From positions 26,801,074 through 26,865,073 of the forward strand of contig CM065299.1 of assembly GCA_032871835.1 (NCBI GenBank): 64,000 nucleotides of DNA, given 5' to 3'. The notes under the pieces are model-generated. The model saw only the letters and a program-made list of their open reading frames with translations, was not told the origin of the DNA and made no database searches. A program made the position numbers and the translations under genes. This document shows, in pieces, positions 11,288-20,829 of this stretch. Position 1 is the stretch's first letter; every line of letters starts with the position of its first letter. The DNA comes from Dipteronia dyeriana. Taxonomy: Eukaryota; Streptophyta; Magnoliopsida; Sapindales; Sapindaceae.

Positions 11288-11562
11288 ATTTATAAGGGAT
11301 ATAGAGTAGACACGTGTGAGAGAGGACACGTGTATGAGCAAAGGTTTCAACAGCGTAGAGAGTTGATTGGTCGAAAAGCGAAACGTGGCTGTTGCAGTAG
11401 GTGGGCCCCTGGGACCGAATGTGAAGCTGTAATTGGGCCCCACTGTGGACCAATGATAACGAGCTAAGTGTCATGTACTAGCGCTATTATAGGGGCACGT
11501 AGGCCTTGAACCTCGTGGACTGCGTACGGGGTTGCTGGTTGTTCCAGAAGGCCGGACACGTG
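11288..11562 (-). promoter_or_regulatory. Upstream region with TATA box and three G-boxes
   Basis: On the minus strand a TATAAAT lies at 11294-11288, about 100 bases upstream of the ATG at 11187. Palindromic CACGTG G-boxes lie at 11311-11316, 11327-11332 and 11557-11562; the first two are about 17 and 33 bases beyond the TATA box. The inferred 5' UTR holds a GAGAGA tract. G-box/ABRE cores bind bZIP or bHLH factors, so light or abscisic-acid responsiveness is plausible but inferred. Confidence 0.6.
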
Positions 11563-12319
11563 GGAGGATACAATTGGATGGTAATTGAGATCAATGCGTT
11601 TAGAGGGTTTCCACAATTAGTAAAGGAAGATCGCGCCATCTGGACGGCTAGATAACGACGCGTATCTATGTTTTGATTGAGATTGTGACGTCAGCTTCTT
11701 AGTTGGACTTCTTCTCTTGTCTCCGTGATTGGAGAAATGAGGGAGAACCGGTTAATTTTTTACTTTGTTTCGAAAGTACAGAAATGTTCATTGATTTTTT
11801 TCATATCGGGTATATGAATATTGATCCTGTGGGGTATTTTTGGGAGGTGAAATTGTAGCCTGGTTAAAACTAGTTATTCCAACAACTAGTTTCTGCTTCA
11901 ATTTTGGTTGGTGTCTGCAAATCAGATGCCCAATAAAGGCAATAATGCACCTGTGTTGTTTCCAGGCGAAACATGAGCATTTTGGAGATTTTGAATCTCG
12001 AAAATCACAAAGCTATCAGGTCACAGTTTTTCTACTGCATTAAATATGAATCCGGTAGTTCATATTTTCTATATAATAATTCCGTAATCTACGATAATTA
12101 AAATGATAGATCGTATAAAATTGTTATGGGTATATAAAAGTAATCATTTCTAGTAAAGAAGACTCAAATGTTTCTCTCTTACATTGGGCATGAATCGAGT
12201 GTTCATATCTACTTTTAATTTTTAATTCTCAAAATAATAAAATGACATCATACGTATAGATATCTCATAATATATATTATATACAAATGGAAATGTTGAG
12301 AAATGTCAATTTTTTTTAT
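11563..12319. other. Intergenic region upstream of the host gene
   Basis: Mixed-composition sequence becoming AT-rich. The short plus-strand frame at 11840-12043 has no recognisable domain and I do not call it. Confidence 0.5.
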
Positions 12320-13598
12320 GAGTTATTGTAATATTACCGGTTTAATAAGTTAAGTTTGAAAGACACCTATTACGGTGAACAACCGCATATAGCCCTTAAA
12401 TAATCAATTTTTAATTCTCTTTATACTTTCATCTCCAAACTTTTATAATTGAAAATAGTAACTCATCTCTCTCTCTATCCCTAAAAAACTTGTCTGAAAA
12501 TCGATCTATAATTTGTCTGAACATGATCTATTTTTTTTGATAAGTTCACGAGCTGTAGTATATATCAGAGATTCTGTTACATTGGTTCGAGCTTTTTTTT
12601 GATATGTTTATGAGCTATTTTGTAATTGGTCTGAGTATTTTTTTTTTAAATTTGTCTGAGCTTTTTTATATTAGTATAAGCATTTTTAAACTGCTGCAAA
12701 CAAGTTTATAATCTTAAACAAAAAAACTCAAACCCTTAAGAAAAAAGCTCGAGCCCTTAAGAAAAAAGCTCGAGCCCTTAAGAAAAAAAATCAATCCCTC
12801 ACAAAAAAAGCTCGACCCTTAAAAAAAAAAACTCGATCATGTAAAAAAAAAAAGTTCGATCCTTAATAAAAAAAGCTCGATCCCTTACAAAAAAAGGCTC
12901 GATCATGTACAAAAAAGCTCGATCATTTAAAAAAAAAGCTCGATTCTTAACAAAAAAAGCTCGATTATGTACAAAAAAGCTCGATTATGTACAAAAAAAC
13001 TCGTTCTCTTACAAAAAAACTCGATCCCTCTAAAAAAAAAAGCTCGATCACTCATAAAAAAAACTCGATCCTTTACAAAATAAGCTCGATCATGTAAAAA
13101 AAAAGCTCGATCCTTAACAAAAAAAGCTCGATTATATATAAAAAAGCTCGATCTCTCACAAAAGTCGATCTTTTACAAAAAAAAACTCAATCCTTAACAA
13201 AAGAAAACTCGATCCCTTACAAAAAAAGTTCGATTTTTTTTTTTTTTAAAAAAGCTCGGAAATGTTTTAAAAAGTCTCAAAAACCAAGATATTCATCTTC
13301 GTCAATACACAACATATCAAATAAAAAAAAGCTCCGCCGGCCAGCTCGACTACCGCGAGCTTGGCGGGGAGCTCGACCTCCGAATGCGTCTGCGTAGTGC
13401 CACTCCGTCGCCGTTCAAATAATTGTATGGGTTTTAACGAGACTTTCTCTCTCTACTTCATAACTCCGTCACTGTAAAATGAATGAAAGAAATCTGATAT
13501 GGAACAACTATTGAGAGTATTTTTATCCGTTCACCATAATTGGTGCCTTTTAAATATAAGCTATTAAAGTAGTAATAGTGTTAAAATACCACTACTAA
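12320..13598. mobile_element. TIR element B with AGCTCGA minisatellite core
   Basis: The left terminal stretch at about 12335-12385 (GGTTTAATAAGTTAAG, then GAAAGACACC, then ACGGTGAAC) is an inverse repeat of about 13520-13570 (GTTCACCATAATTGGTGCC and onward). These termini match element A at 2455-3185. Both elements also share the GC-rich block GACGCATTCGG..TCGAGCTC. There is no ORF. Confidence 0.7.
12720..13260. repeat. Minisatellite: AAAAAAGCTCGATC-type units
   Basis: More than twenty degenerate units of about 18-22 bp, each an A-run followed by GCTCGATC and a variable CCTTAC/ATGTAC segment, fill the core of element B. Confidence 0.85.
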
Positions 13599-14166
13599 AA
13601 AGTGCCATTTATTTTTTGAACCCTTATACAATTTTCATACATCTTATAATATATATTATATACAATTTTCATATGAAAAAAAAAGAAGATTTGAACGATC
13701 GATAACTATATATTTCTACAAATGTTAAAATCCAGAGTTCAAATCTCTTCTCCCCTAATTCATAAAGAAGAGGAAGACTTGTTGCTTCTTTTAACATCAA
13801 ACCTATATACTTACAGTAACTAATATATAATTTTGTTAACAATTTTGTAATGTGCAACATAGATAAAATTAGATATCACAATTCTATCATGTCTGAACAA
13901 ATATAATCTTTAAAAGATGTAAATTTGTTGTTTCTGTTCTTCTACCTCAAACATAAATTTAGTAATTGATATTGAAGAGGAGGTGGATCAAAATAATGAA
14001 GACAAATGAAAGATTAGTTACATAATCGAATTTGAAATATGATTATGATTATTTGATTTATATCATTTTGTTATTATTATTATAATCAATAATATGTATA
14101 TATATTGGTTCGATGGCTAATACTAAATAGTATGATTTACATGTGCTCAAAATGGACATTATATAT
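13599..14166. other. AT-rich intergenic sequence before the retroelement nest
   Basis: No supported gene; the minus-strand frame at 13669-13860 has no recognisable domain. TATAT at 14162-14166 is probably one copy of the E1 target-site duplicate. Its partner was lost with E1's 5' end. Confidence 0.5.
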
Positions 14167-15478
14167 TGTTAACAGAGAATTTGCTCAAGGTGAAATTTTT
14201 TGGTTAACACCCTCGAGACCACTACCGCGTAGGTGGTGGCCGGGGTTGATACCTTAGGTATCTAACCTGTTCGAACAAAGGTGGTTGTTTGAATGTGAAT
14301 ACAATGGGAATGAGAATATAATTTTTTTTTATAGATCATGCATATCGTATAAAAATCTCTCAAATACTCTTAATCTTGCTGGGATTCAATAGGGTGACCA
14401 CCTCGTGCCTGTCGAATAGTAGACAATAGTGGAGGTCGTATTCTGATGACAGAATTTAAGTCGGAGACTCAATCAATAACTCTTCTCCCTATGTCGCTCT
14501 TTACTGTCGATTTTTTTTCTTCCTTTCATCGATCATGCTTGGCATATTTATACATGGTCCGAATGGTTTAAACTTATGGATCTCCCGCCCTGATTCTCTG
14601 AATCCCTTCCCTCATTATCGGGCAAGATCTTTTATTTAAAAGTCAATGACTTTGAGTTAATAACGGATTCGAGAATATCTTTGGTGGAGATTAGTTTGTT
14701 TCATTTTTGAACTCAATCTCTTGCCTTACGCGTACACAAAATTTTAATGTTTGTTGGAGTGTATATATGATTTTGCATGTATTCATGGCATGATTCTTCA
14801 TGGAGGTCGTCTAGTTAGGCATTTTTTTTACAGAACGAGGTACACCCTTACCGTAGTTCTGGTCCCAGAAGCTTTGGCATAACCCTCCTAGTCCTTTAAA
14901 GCTCGAGACGGCCTTATGGGCCCTTATTGAGGGTAACACTGTTTAGGCGGGCTTCATCTTTCTTATCCATATAGGTTCAAGCTTTCCTTAGCGAGTTGGA
15001 GCATGGCTATAACGTGAATCTGATCCCCTTAAGGGCCCCCCTTTTTGTGTCTAGAGAGGATATCGGGCTTCTGTAGAGGTTGACGAGCTTTTGGTTAGGC
15101 TACGAGTTAATCATAACCTCAGGAAGCCATGATTTAGAAGGAGCTCAATTTGTTTGTGTCAGGCTTCACCTGAAAAGCCTTCTGAGCTCGATGACCTTTT
15201 CCTTGCTTTCAAGGGGTGGTTCTGTAGCCAGTCAGGCCCAAGAAACTGAGGTTCCAGAATAGGTGATATTGAGAAGCCAGAATAACCGCGTATCGGGCTT
15301 TGCCCGAATTCTAGTGTCTGCGTGAGGGGTTTAACTTGGTCGTGTCGAGCTTTATTCCTGATAGTTCTGAAGCCCGACGACCCTTTCTCGCCTCTGCAGG
15401 GTAGCTTTATGGCTCGTCCGGGGTTCAATGAATGGTGAACTCGGGCTTTGATTCGAGCTAGGAGAGTGGAAACTTTCT

Positions 15479-15550
15479 CTTTGGTCCCTGATAATAGCAA
15501 AATTTGGCTAGGGGACCAAAGAGAAACTTTGCTATTATCAGGGACCAAAG
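15479..15550. repeat. 23-bp perfect inverted repeat at the LTR junction
   Basis: Bases 15479-15501 (CTTTGGTCCCTGATAATAGC then AAA) are perfectly inverted at 15528-15550. The second arm lies in about 29 extra bases absent from other LTR copies. They look copied from the junction (TSD plus LTR start) in inverse orientation. Confidence 0.85.
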
Positions 15551-16742
15551 AGAAATTTTCCACTCTCCTAGCTCAAATCAAAGCCCGAGTTTACCATTCA
15601 TTAAACCCCGGACGAGCTATAAAGATACCCCGCGAAGCAAGGAGGGGTCATCGGGCTTCAGAACTATCAAGAATGGAGCCCGACACGATCAGGTCGAACC
15701 CTCACGCCTACCTTGGAATATGGACATAGCCCGATACGTGGTTATTCATGTTTCCCGAGATCACTTATCCTGGAATCCCGGTTCCTGAGGTCAAGCTTCA
15801 AAACTACCCCATGAAAGCAAGGAAAGGTCTCCGAGCTCAGGAAGCACTCGAAGTAAAGCCCGACAAACAAAGTGAGCTTCTTCCAGATTAAGGCTTCCCG
15901 AGGTCAAATTTAACTCGTAGCCTAAACCAGAAGCCCACCAATCTTTCTAAAAGCCCGCTATCCCAACCATATATGAAAAGAGAGCCTTTAAGTGGATCAG
16001 ATTCGTGCTATAGCTAATGCTCCAATTCGCTAAGGGACACTTGTAACCTATCTGAACATGAAAGAAGAAACTCGCCTAATCCACACTACCCCCAGAAAGT
16101 GCCCATAAGATCGTCCCAAGCTTCTGGAACTAGAACTAAGGCATAGGACTAGATCATATCTACACTCCAACGAACATTAAAACTCTGCATATGTGTAAGA
16201 TAAGAGATTGAGTCACAGAGGAAACAAGCTTATTTCCACCAACGATAGTCTTAAGTCTGTTATTTATTCGAAGTCAATGACTTTTAAATTGAGGATCCCG
16301 CCCGATAAGGAGGGAACAGATTCAGAGAATCATGGTGAGAGATACACCCGTTCAAACTACTTGGACCATGTATAAAATAAGAGAGGTGTGAGGACGAAAG
16401 CAACACATACATAGATCAATAGATAGAACAGAGATTGAGAGAATTAAGCTGAGCCTAAATTCTGTTATCAGAACACGACCACCATTGTATATACTATTCA
16501 ACAGGCACGAGGTTGCCACCCTCCTATGCTCTAGAGAGATTGTGAGTATATTTGAGAGATTTCGGTATACCATTAGTGATCAATAATAAAATTCTCATTT
16601 GCCATCATAGTAGCATTCGAATATTCATTTCTATCCTAACATGTCAGGTATCTAAGGTACTGACCACGGTCACCACCTCCATGGTAGTGGTCTCGAGGGT
16701 GTTATTTGAAATTTCTCATATTGAGTAAATTTCCCGTTAACA
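15489..16742 (+). mobile_element. Solo LTR inserted in the E1 LTR, opposite orientation
   Basis: A full family LTR in plus orientation (starts TGATAATAGCAAAATTTGG, ends CCCGTTAACA) is flanked by perfect 5-bp duplicates GTCCC at 15484-15488 and 16743-16747. No internal domain is present, so it is a solo LTR left by LTR-LTR recombination. A TATAAAA box lies near 16370. With the host LTR it forms a near head-to-head inverted repeat of about 1.25-kb arms. Confidence 0.9.
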
Positions 16743-16770
16743 GTCCCCTAGCCAAATTTTGTTATTAACA

Positions 16771-17143
16771 GAAGTCCCTTATGACTTGAACACCAGTGAT
16801 TGAGTTGGGGTTAGAGTCAGATTCCTTATTTTTAATTGGAAATTTTTTCCTCTTTTACCGTTACCAAATATGGGTGGAAATTGTACCTATGACGATGCAA
16901 GAAAAGACCGGTGTATTCCCCAAAATAATCTGGCTACGTTACGGTCGTTCCTGCAATTCGAGGCAATCCCTCCGAAGATTTTGTTGACGTCACTGCCTCT
17001 TCCTCCTCTATTTAAACCCAACTTCCTTATCACTTTCCTCACGCTTTCTTTCAAACTTCAAGTTCTCAAAAGATTTCTCTCTTTCGCTACCTTTGAGAAG
17101 CTCTTTTATCTTTTTCTTTGTTCTTCAAGCCCCACATCCAACA
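16771..17143. other. E1 spacer between 3' LTR and antisense gene
   Basis: Starts GAAGTCCCTTATGACTTGAA. The equivalent block follows the LTRs of E2 (28122) and E4 (51174), so it is part of the element. On the plus strand it would be the 5' flank of the antisense gene: TATTTAAACCC at about 17009-17019 and the CT-rich stretch before the ATG are in suitable positions for a promoter and 5' UTR. Confidence 0.55.
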
Positions 17144-18150
17144 ATGTCGAATTCTGCTGATAGTATTGAGGCTATGGTTGAGGGCACTGGTAACCCCAAC
17201 CCAGTTCATAGGAAGCGGGCGAGAAAAAACTCGAGCGACGAGGATACTTCCCAGTTCCGTCAGCACCGTCGCTCTGGTAGGAACGTTTCGATTAGCTCTA
17301 GTTTCTCTAATCAACCAGACAATCCTCTGAACTTAGTCGATGAAGATTCTGACAGAGGAGAAATGGCCGACACCATTAGAAAGGGTCAAGTCACGGTTGA
17401 TGGACCCCCTCCAACGAGACCTCTTCCTTATGACCTTAGGGTCATCCCCGAATCTATTGTTGATCCGTAATCGATTGATCGCCTTAGCACTAAATATGGG
17501 ATTCTTGACAGTGTCACCCTCACAGTTCCTCATAGGAACTACGAGGTCTTCAATCAGTCCAAAGGCGTGCTCCCCATCCACATGGCGGCATTATAAAACA
17601 TGGTTAGGCTCTCTCTTCATCCTACTCTTCGGTGAGCTCTTAACGCCCTACAACTAGCTCCCTTTCAGCTGACACCTAACTTTTTGAGGCATCTGATTAG
17701 CTTCCTCGTGCTGTGGAGGAAACAGTGCGAGCTGAGCAAGGTCACCCGGGAGCCTGGAGCAGAAGAGCTGGCTTACCTCTTTCAAATTGAGAGTTTGTCC
17801 GGAGTTCCCTAAGGTCAGTTCTATGTGAAGGCTAAGAACAAACTCAACTTCATCATCCCTGGCGATTCGAAGAAGGACCCAGCTTGGAAGGAAGTGTGGA
17901 TACTGGCAGGAGAGGGGGGGGGGGGGGGGTGATTGGGTAAGCTCCATATTTATCGGCGGGCATGAGTTCGTGGTTCCCACCGCTTTCAACGATAAACCCT
18001 CATGGGACCGGGACTCATTGCCTGCCGAGTCTAAGGTTGTGCTGTTGACCATCCTCGCCAGGAACTACCTGAACTTGAAGTATCCAATTGTTGATCCCTT
18101 TGATTCCCGCAGGGTGAATCGATACCTGCGGATCTCTGATGCTACCCCTC

Positions 18151-18242
18151 GTAAGTAACACCGAGTCACTATGCTTTATTCTGTTAGCTAGCTCGCTTCT
18201 GACATCCTTCTTCTTTCTTTCTTTCTTTCTTTTTTTTATCAG
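18151..18242 (+). other. Intron 1 of E1 antisense gene
   Basis: Donor GTAAGT directly after ACCCCTC, a pyrimidine tract with (TTTC)n repeats, acceptor TATCAG. Same position as in E2 and E4. Confidence 0.8.
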
Positions 18243-18745
18243 TTTTTGTTGTTGCTTCAACTTCCCGTAAAGCCCAACAAGCTAGTACCCCTCCCCCTTT
18301 TGCCAAGTCGGATTGGGAAATCCCTCTGGCTTTCTTAGAAAAGGAGGGGCCACCTACTCCAGCTAGGGTTTCGTTTGCTCTTGCCCCGTCATCTTCCCAA
18401 CATAGGTTCAAGTTGTCACTCCTCGCATCTCAGACTGCCAAGGTGCGGGGTAAATGGGCCTTCATTTCTCAAGCCGCTGATGCAGCAACGTCAACTCCTG
18501 CTCTGGTTGCCCCTACACCTGCTTCTGCCCTTCCACCTACATTCTCAACCTCCAAAGCTTCAAAGGACCCCGAGGTTGGTGTTGAAGGGGTTTCCCCTGT
18601 TCGCCCTCCAAATCAATCCGGCCCTGTCTTTCAAGATGAGGTCATAGGGCAATTCGTTGTTTCCTGCCCCGAGGGTAGTCTTCTTATGATGGCTTCAATG
18701 CCCATAGATGTTCTGATTACCAAGGGTTCTGCCCTCTTGGTCGAG

Positions 18746-18815
18746 GTAGTCATTTCTTTTTATTTTCTCATGCAATAGTTTGATTTGTCATTTCCTAACT
18801 CGAATTTTTTTACAG
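18746..18815 (+). other. Intron 2 of E1 antisense gene
   Basis: Follows LVE (GTCGAG), donor GTAGTC, acceptor TTTACAG before GCCTTCAAATTCC. 70 bp, phase 0, conserved in E2 and E4. Confidence 0.8.
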
Positions 18816-19744
18816 GCCTTCAAATTCCAAGTGGCCATGGGTCACCAGGTGGCTTCTCTCCGTGACCAAGCAACCAGGGCTGAAGCTGAAGCTGAAGCTG
18901 AAGCTGAGTGGGCCATGAAATTGTTTGCACAGGCTCAAGACTTGGTACAAGAGATGGCCTCTTGCCAGAGGGGATGGATACGGAGTAAGTCGGGCTTCGG
19001 TGTGGCCATGAAAGGTTGAAACGATCCTTTGATCAAGAAACCCTCCGTTCTCAACATCGAGCCAGTCAGCGGGATTCTTGGAAGAAAGAAGAAAATGCGC
19101 TTGACATTGAAAACCAAGGTCTGCAAGCCCAAGTTTCCAATCTTCAGGCTGATGCGGATGCCTCTTTCAGTAAATGATACTTCTATGCTTCCTACCAGGT
19201 TGCTGAAGCCCTTCATTCCCCCTTCGACCTATCTGTTATTGCCAACTGGGATAGGGAGGAGATTATAATGAAGGCTGTAGAGATGTCCTATCCTGAAGGT
19301 GACGGAGCTAGAGCTGGGAAACAAGCAGTTGTAGCAGATCCTCTTCTTCCTCCCCTAGTCTTTCCAGTCTCAGGTCCCAAAGAGACCTCTAGCGGGGTTC
19401 GGTCAGCTTAACCCGATGGAGACCTTTCAGAAGCCCGATGAGAGATCTATAATCACCCGAATGAAACCTCTAAAGAGGGACTAGATACAAAACAAAGCCA
19501 GGTAGAATCTTTGGCAAACCTTTTTGATGCAACCATCCCTCATGAGGTTACGGCGGTGGTTAATGAGGTATTGGAGGAGAACCGTACTGAGCAACATGCA
19601 GTGGAGGACCCCCCGGAGGAAGGGGTAGCGGGTGAATGTGGCCATGGTGAGTGAATACCTGAGGGAGAGGTAAGAGAAGCTGGGGGCGAGGTTCAGCAGA
19701 TAGGGGAAGCAGCAAAAGGAAATCAAGAAGAAGCAGGAGCCTAA

Positions 19745-20270
19745 TACACTTTATTCACAGCTTGCCTTTGCAGCCCGGAAAAGGGGGTGGGCACCCCACT
19801 CTACCCATGCTTGATCATCATCATTTTTCAATTTTTTTATAGCTCGGAACCGAGGGCTGGGCTTCTTATTTGACTACTGTAGCCTTTCCAGGGGATAGAC
19901 TCCCATTTCATTAATAGAACGTAACTTTAAATTGAATTCATGCTTTCTTCAATAAATTTTGATTTGACATTCTCTCGCTTCATTCCGTGCCTCGACCTAG
20001 ATGTAACCTTTGAAACAACTTGACCTTATCTAACTTTGGCAAAGATTGAGAGATGTAAAATTTTGTTTAAGTGTGGAGGTAGACGGCTCACTGGAGCTCC
20101 TAACTCTCAACAGAAACTTATAGCTTGATGAGTAGTTCCCATATGTGATTTTGGGCTAGTTTGTACCTGTCTCAGCAAGCTATCATATACACATGGGGGA
20201 ATAATAGTTAGTAATAACTGGGACATTGAGATTTAGGTAGGAAAGCTTTCCAATCCCGGGCTCTATTAGG
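19745..20270. other. E1 spacer between antisense gene and tandem repeats
   Basis: Non-coding. It contains AGCCCGGAAAAGGGGGTGGG-like sequence after the antisense gene, also seen at about 31130 in E2 and 54100 in E4, so it belongs to the element family. Confidence 0.55.
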
Positions 20271-20645
20271 GGGGCTATAGCCCGATCGAGGCAGCAGAAG
20301 GGCTATCCAACTATTTTATAGTCTCAAGATCTGGATGACAACTATGCTCTTACACTCAGACCCTTCTTGGGGGTGGTAGCCCAACCAAGGCATCAGAAGG
20401 GCTATCTAGCTATTTCCCAGTCTCGAGATCTGAATGGTAACTATGCTCTTACACTCAGACCCTTCTTGGGGTGGTAGTCCGACCAAGGTAATAAGAGGGC
20501 TATCTAGCTATTTCCCGGTCTCGAGATCTGGATGGCAACTATGCTCTTACACTCAGACCCTTCTTGGCGGGGGTTGGTGCCCGACTGAGGCATCAAGGAT
20601 AGCGAGGGGGCTTCCTCGACTAATCCTTGGTCTTGAGATGACTAT
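20271..20645. repeat. About 99-bp tandem repeats of E1
   Basis: Three to four degenerate units with the words ACTCAGACCCTTCTTGG, GGGCTATCTAGCTATTTCC and GTCTCGAGATCTGGATG. Homologous arrays lie at 31690-32330 (E2), 40290-40660 (E3, inverted) and 54560-54930 (E4). Confidence 0.9.
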
Positions 20646-20829
20646 GTCGGACTTACCCGTGTAGATCTTGGTTGGATACGAAGAAATTAATGTAGAATAT
20701 AGTCGAAGATAGAGAAAACAGACTTTATTGATGAAAAATGGAGTACATTATTGTTCGATATTTTATTGAATCCTATATGGAAGTAGTCTACCCACGAGTC
20801 CCTTGTCTAAGGGTAATACTTCTTCAGGT

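Larger units (their letters stand above)
14167..16770 (-). repeat. 3' LTR of E1, split by a solo LTR
   Basis: Begins TGTTAACAGAGAATTTGC and ends GTTATTAACA. Removing the inserted solo LTR and one TSD copy (15489-16747) leaves about 1345 bp. The minus strand has a TATAAATA-type promoter box at about 14547-14555 (CCATGTATAAATATG), equivalent to that in the other LTRs of the family. Confidence 0.85.
17144..19744 (+). pseudogene. E1 antisense gene, Transposase_28-like, three exons
   Basis: This gene runs against gag-pol. Exon 1 (17144-18150) starts MSNSADSIEAMVEGTG. It contains the block LHPTLR.ALNALQLAPFQLTP, which recalls the Pfam 'putative gypsy type transposon' (Transposase_28) family, then FIIPG.SKKDPAWKE and YLRISDATPR. 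Exon 2 (18243-18745) is Ser/Ala/Pro-rich. Exon 3 (18816-19744) begins AFKFQVAMGHQVASLRDQ and is a coiled coil with an acidic tail. Introns 18151-18242 and 18746-18815 are GT-AG and restore frame. Damage: TAA at 17468-17470 where E2 has CAG, a 16-base G run at 17914 with a frameshift, and further stops in exons 1 and 3. Function unknown. Confidence 0.75.

Noticed and set aside
11840..12043. Possible small gene upstream of the DUF7950 gene
   Set aside because: 67 residues, no recognisable domain or codon bias; insufficient support.
12720..13260. CRISPR-like array of regularly spaced repeats
   Set aside because: Units are short, degenerate, A-rich and contiguous with no unique spacers, in a eukaryotic transposon; it is a minisatellite.
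15080..15788. Overlapping plus and minus frames at the LTR junction
   Set aside because: They mirror each other because the region is an inverted LTR repeat; no known domain.
14167..16742. Interpretation as one short element with inverted termini
   Set aside because: The GTCCC duplicates at 15484 and 16743 and the LTR end at 16770 show one LTR inserted into another instead.
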